64,000 bases of DNA from Celoporthe dispersa (lineage: Eukaryota; Ascomycota; Sordariomycetes; Diaporthales; Cryphonectriaceae). Position 1 is the stretch's first letter; each line of letters begins with the position of its first letter. The notes beneath the pieces were generated by a model. That model worked only from the letters and a program-made list of their open reading frames with translations, searched no databases and was not told the origin of the DNA. Positions 62,390 through 64,000 of the stretch are shown piece by piece. The stretch covers positions 2,542,001 through 2,606,000 of the forward strand of contig WAID01000004.1 of NCBI GenBank assembly GCA_016584495.1, given 5' to 3'. The position numbers and the translations under genes were made by a program.

Positions 62390-64000
62390 ATGGAACACCT
62401 CCCCGAAAGCCATCATCACATCGTTAAGTCGGGAGAACAGCCAGAGATTCTTGTATTTGGCCCACAATGTCTATCCTTTGACTACCAGGCTGCGTCACGC
62501 CTGCGATCGCACTTGGCTGAAGATCCCGGCCTTCATTGGATACTGAACACGCTGGAAGACCTTTACAAATATTGGTCCAGGCTTGCAGACACCATTCCTA
62601 TACTTCGACATCTGGACGGCGAGAGGATTTTGCGAAGCCTAGAGGAATGGCTGAGCAGCGGCGAAAGCAGTGCTCTGCCTTGGCCCTTGCCGAATACTAT
62701 TCTGACTCCATTCGTGGTGGCACTCCACATCCATGAATTTCAGGACAGGACTTCAGCATATTCGTCTTCCGGCTATCAAAACCAAAGCGGAACACTTAGC
62801 AGTTTTTCGGAAGTATTTGGCCTCTGTACTGGGCTTCTCAGCGCTGCCGCTGTGTCTTGCTCGTCTACTGAGGATCGCGAGATACATGGAGCTGTTGCCC
62901 TACGCCTTGCCATGTTGATCGGCGCTGTGGTGGATGCGAAGGATTCATCTCTGTCGGAGGACGAGAGAGCCATATCGTTCTCTGTGATGTGGAGCCATGC
63001 GGAAGGCCGAACAATTTTGGCCGAAGTACTGGAGAAAGTCCCCACGGTAAGTGGCATGAATCTCTTCATTGCTAGCTAGATGTCCAAATTCCCTTCTCGT
63101 CATACTAATGGAATCATTAGGCTTTCGTCTCCGTCATCCAAGATGAGCGAAAGTGCACCGTAACAACCTCGACTGCGACAAAAGACCTGCTGTTCAGTCT
63201 ATTTAAGGCGTCCAACTTCTCTGCAGTCAAGGTTCCTTTGCGAGGGTACTTCCACTGGCATGGACATCAAGATAGCCTTGAGGCAATTCTCACATTTTGC
63301 GACAGTCATCCTGATTTCGGCCTGCCTATCTGCGGAGAGATCGCGTTACCAATGCGCTCAAACAAGACGGGCCTCCACATGGTTCCTTCTGTAAGAGCTC
63401 ACCATGCCATTATTAGGTCCATGCTCCTCGAACAGTCCAACTGGCAAAAGGCCTTTAAGAATATATCAGCCTCTTTTGATCTCTCCAATGGGGTTCGTAT
63501 GACAACAATTGGGCCAGAACAATGTGTGCCAGTCTACCTGACGCGACGTCTTCAAAAAAGAGGTCCAAATACGGTTGAGTACGAATCCCACAAGGAGAAA
63601 CTGAGCGACATTACTGTCAATGGGGATCCAGAGCACGACACAGCTTCATCTGAGAACCTCGGGCCATCGCTTAAGCCATCTCAGGACCATGTTGCTGTGA
63701 TTGGTATGGCATGTCACCTGCCAGGAGCCAGTGATTTAAATGGGTTTTGGGAAATCCTCTCCTCTGGAGAATCCCAGCACGTCGAGGTGCCACCAGAGCG
63801 ATTCGGCTTTGATACTCCCTGGAGGGAGTCTAATGACCGTAAATGGTACGGCAACTTTGTCCAGGATCATGATGCGTTTGATCATCGATTCTTCAAAAAG
63901 AGCCCAAGGGAGGTTGCATCAACCGATCCCCAGCAGCGTCTCATGCTTCAGGTCGCCTACCAAGCTGTGGAGCAGTCTGGGTATCTGTGTGGTCCCCACA
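62390..64000 (+). CDS. Non-reducing polyketide synthase, N-terminal part (SAT-KS), cut by window edge
   Basis: Iterative type I PKS. Exon 1 is 62390-63046; a 74-nt intron with a tactaat branch site follows; exon 2 opens at 63121 and stays open to 64000, about 512 codons seen. Residues 1 to about 370 are the starter-unit ACP transacylase (SAT) domain, with ILVFGPQCLSFDYQ near the start and the GxCxG active-site motif as GLCTGLLSAAAVS (Cys near 146). The ketosynthase begins near 410 (VAVIGMACHLPGA) and shows RKWYGNFVQDHDAFDHRFF and STDPQQRLMLQVAYQAVEQ; the window ends before its active-site Cys. SAT makes it non-reducing. The KS wording resembles methyltransferase-containing NR-PKSs (citrinin, DMOA, tropolone types), but that is inference. 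Confidence 0.93.

Overview
The window is nuclear DNA of a filamentous ascomycete (Pezizomycotina). Genes are intron-bearing, most introns are about 40-190 nt with GT...AG ends and a CTGAC/CTAAT-like branch site just upstream of the acceptor, and intergenic spaces are long and low-complexity. The protein families (PRP4 kinase, a TFIIIC WD40 subunit, TMA7, HSP12A-like Hsp70, PTH11-like rhodopsin-domain proteins, fungal SLATT protein, SAT-type polyketide synthase) are fungal. Genus cannot be fixed from sequence alone.

Layout. 1-6865 is gene-free and rich in microsatellites and pyrimidine tracts. 6866-22.1 kb is a housekeeping block: PRP4 spliceosomal kinase (-), TMA7 (+), a PAQR/hemolysin-III receptor (+), a TFIIIC WD40 subunit (-), a secreted alpha-carbonic anhydrase (+), a small membrane ORF (-) and a DRB0094/Rnl5-type RNA ligase (+). 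22-34 kb holds a coiled-coil protein (-), an HSP12A-like Hsp70 with a 14-nt micro-exon (-), an RG-repeat protein (+) and a two-TM SLATT protein (+). 34-37 kb is nearly empty. From about 37 kb the content becomes accessory: a decayed rhodopsin-domain gene (-), then a run that looks like a secondary-metabolite cluster: SDR (-), UbiA prenyltransferase/cyclase (+), cytochrome P450 (-), M20 amidohydrolase (-), flavin monooxygenase (-), MFS transporter (+), PTH11-like receptor (-), 2-oxoglutarate/Fe(II) dioxygenase (+) and the start of a non-reducing polyketide synthase (SAT then KS) that runs off the right edge.

How the cluster could work (inference): the PKS makes an aromatic polyketide; the UbiA enzyme attaches or cyclises an isoprenoid; P450, FMO, dioxygenase and SDR tailor the skeleton; the MFS protein exports it. 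That gene set points to a meroterpenoid-type product, but the PKS is cut before its later domains.

A second theme is sequence quality or decay. At least ten places need a one-base change to keep a clearly conserved protein in frame. Most are in short homopolymers, and two are in PRP4 and TFIIIC, whose counterparts are essential in yeasts. Three further genes have in-frame stop codons (carbonic anhydrase, Hsp70, rhodopsin-domain protein). Homopolymer miscounting in the assembly explains the indels most simply; the rhodopsin-domain gene may be a true pseudogene.
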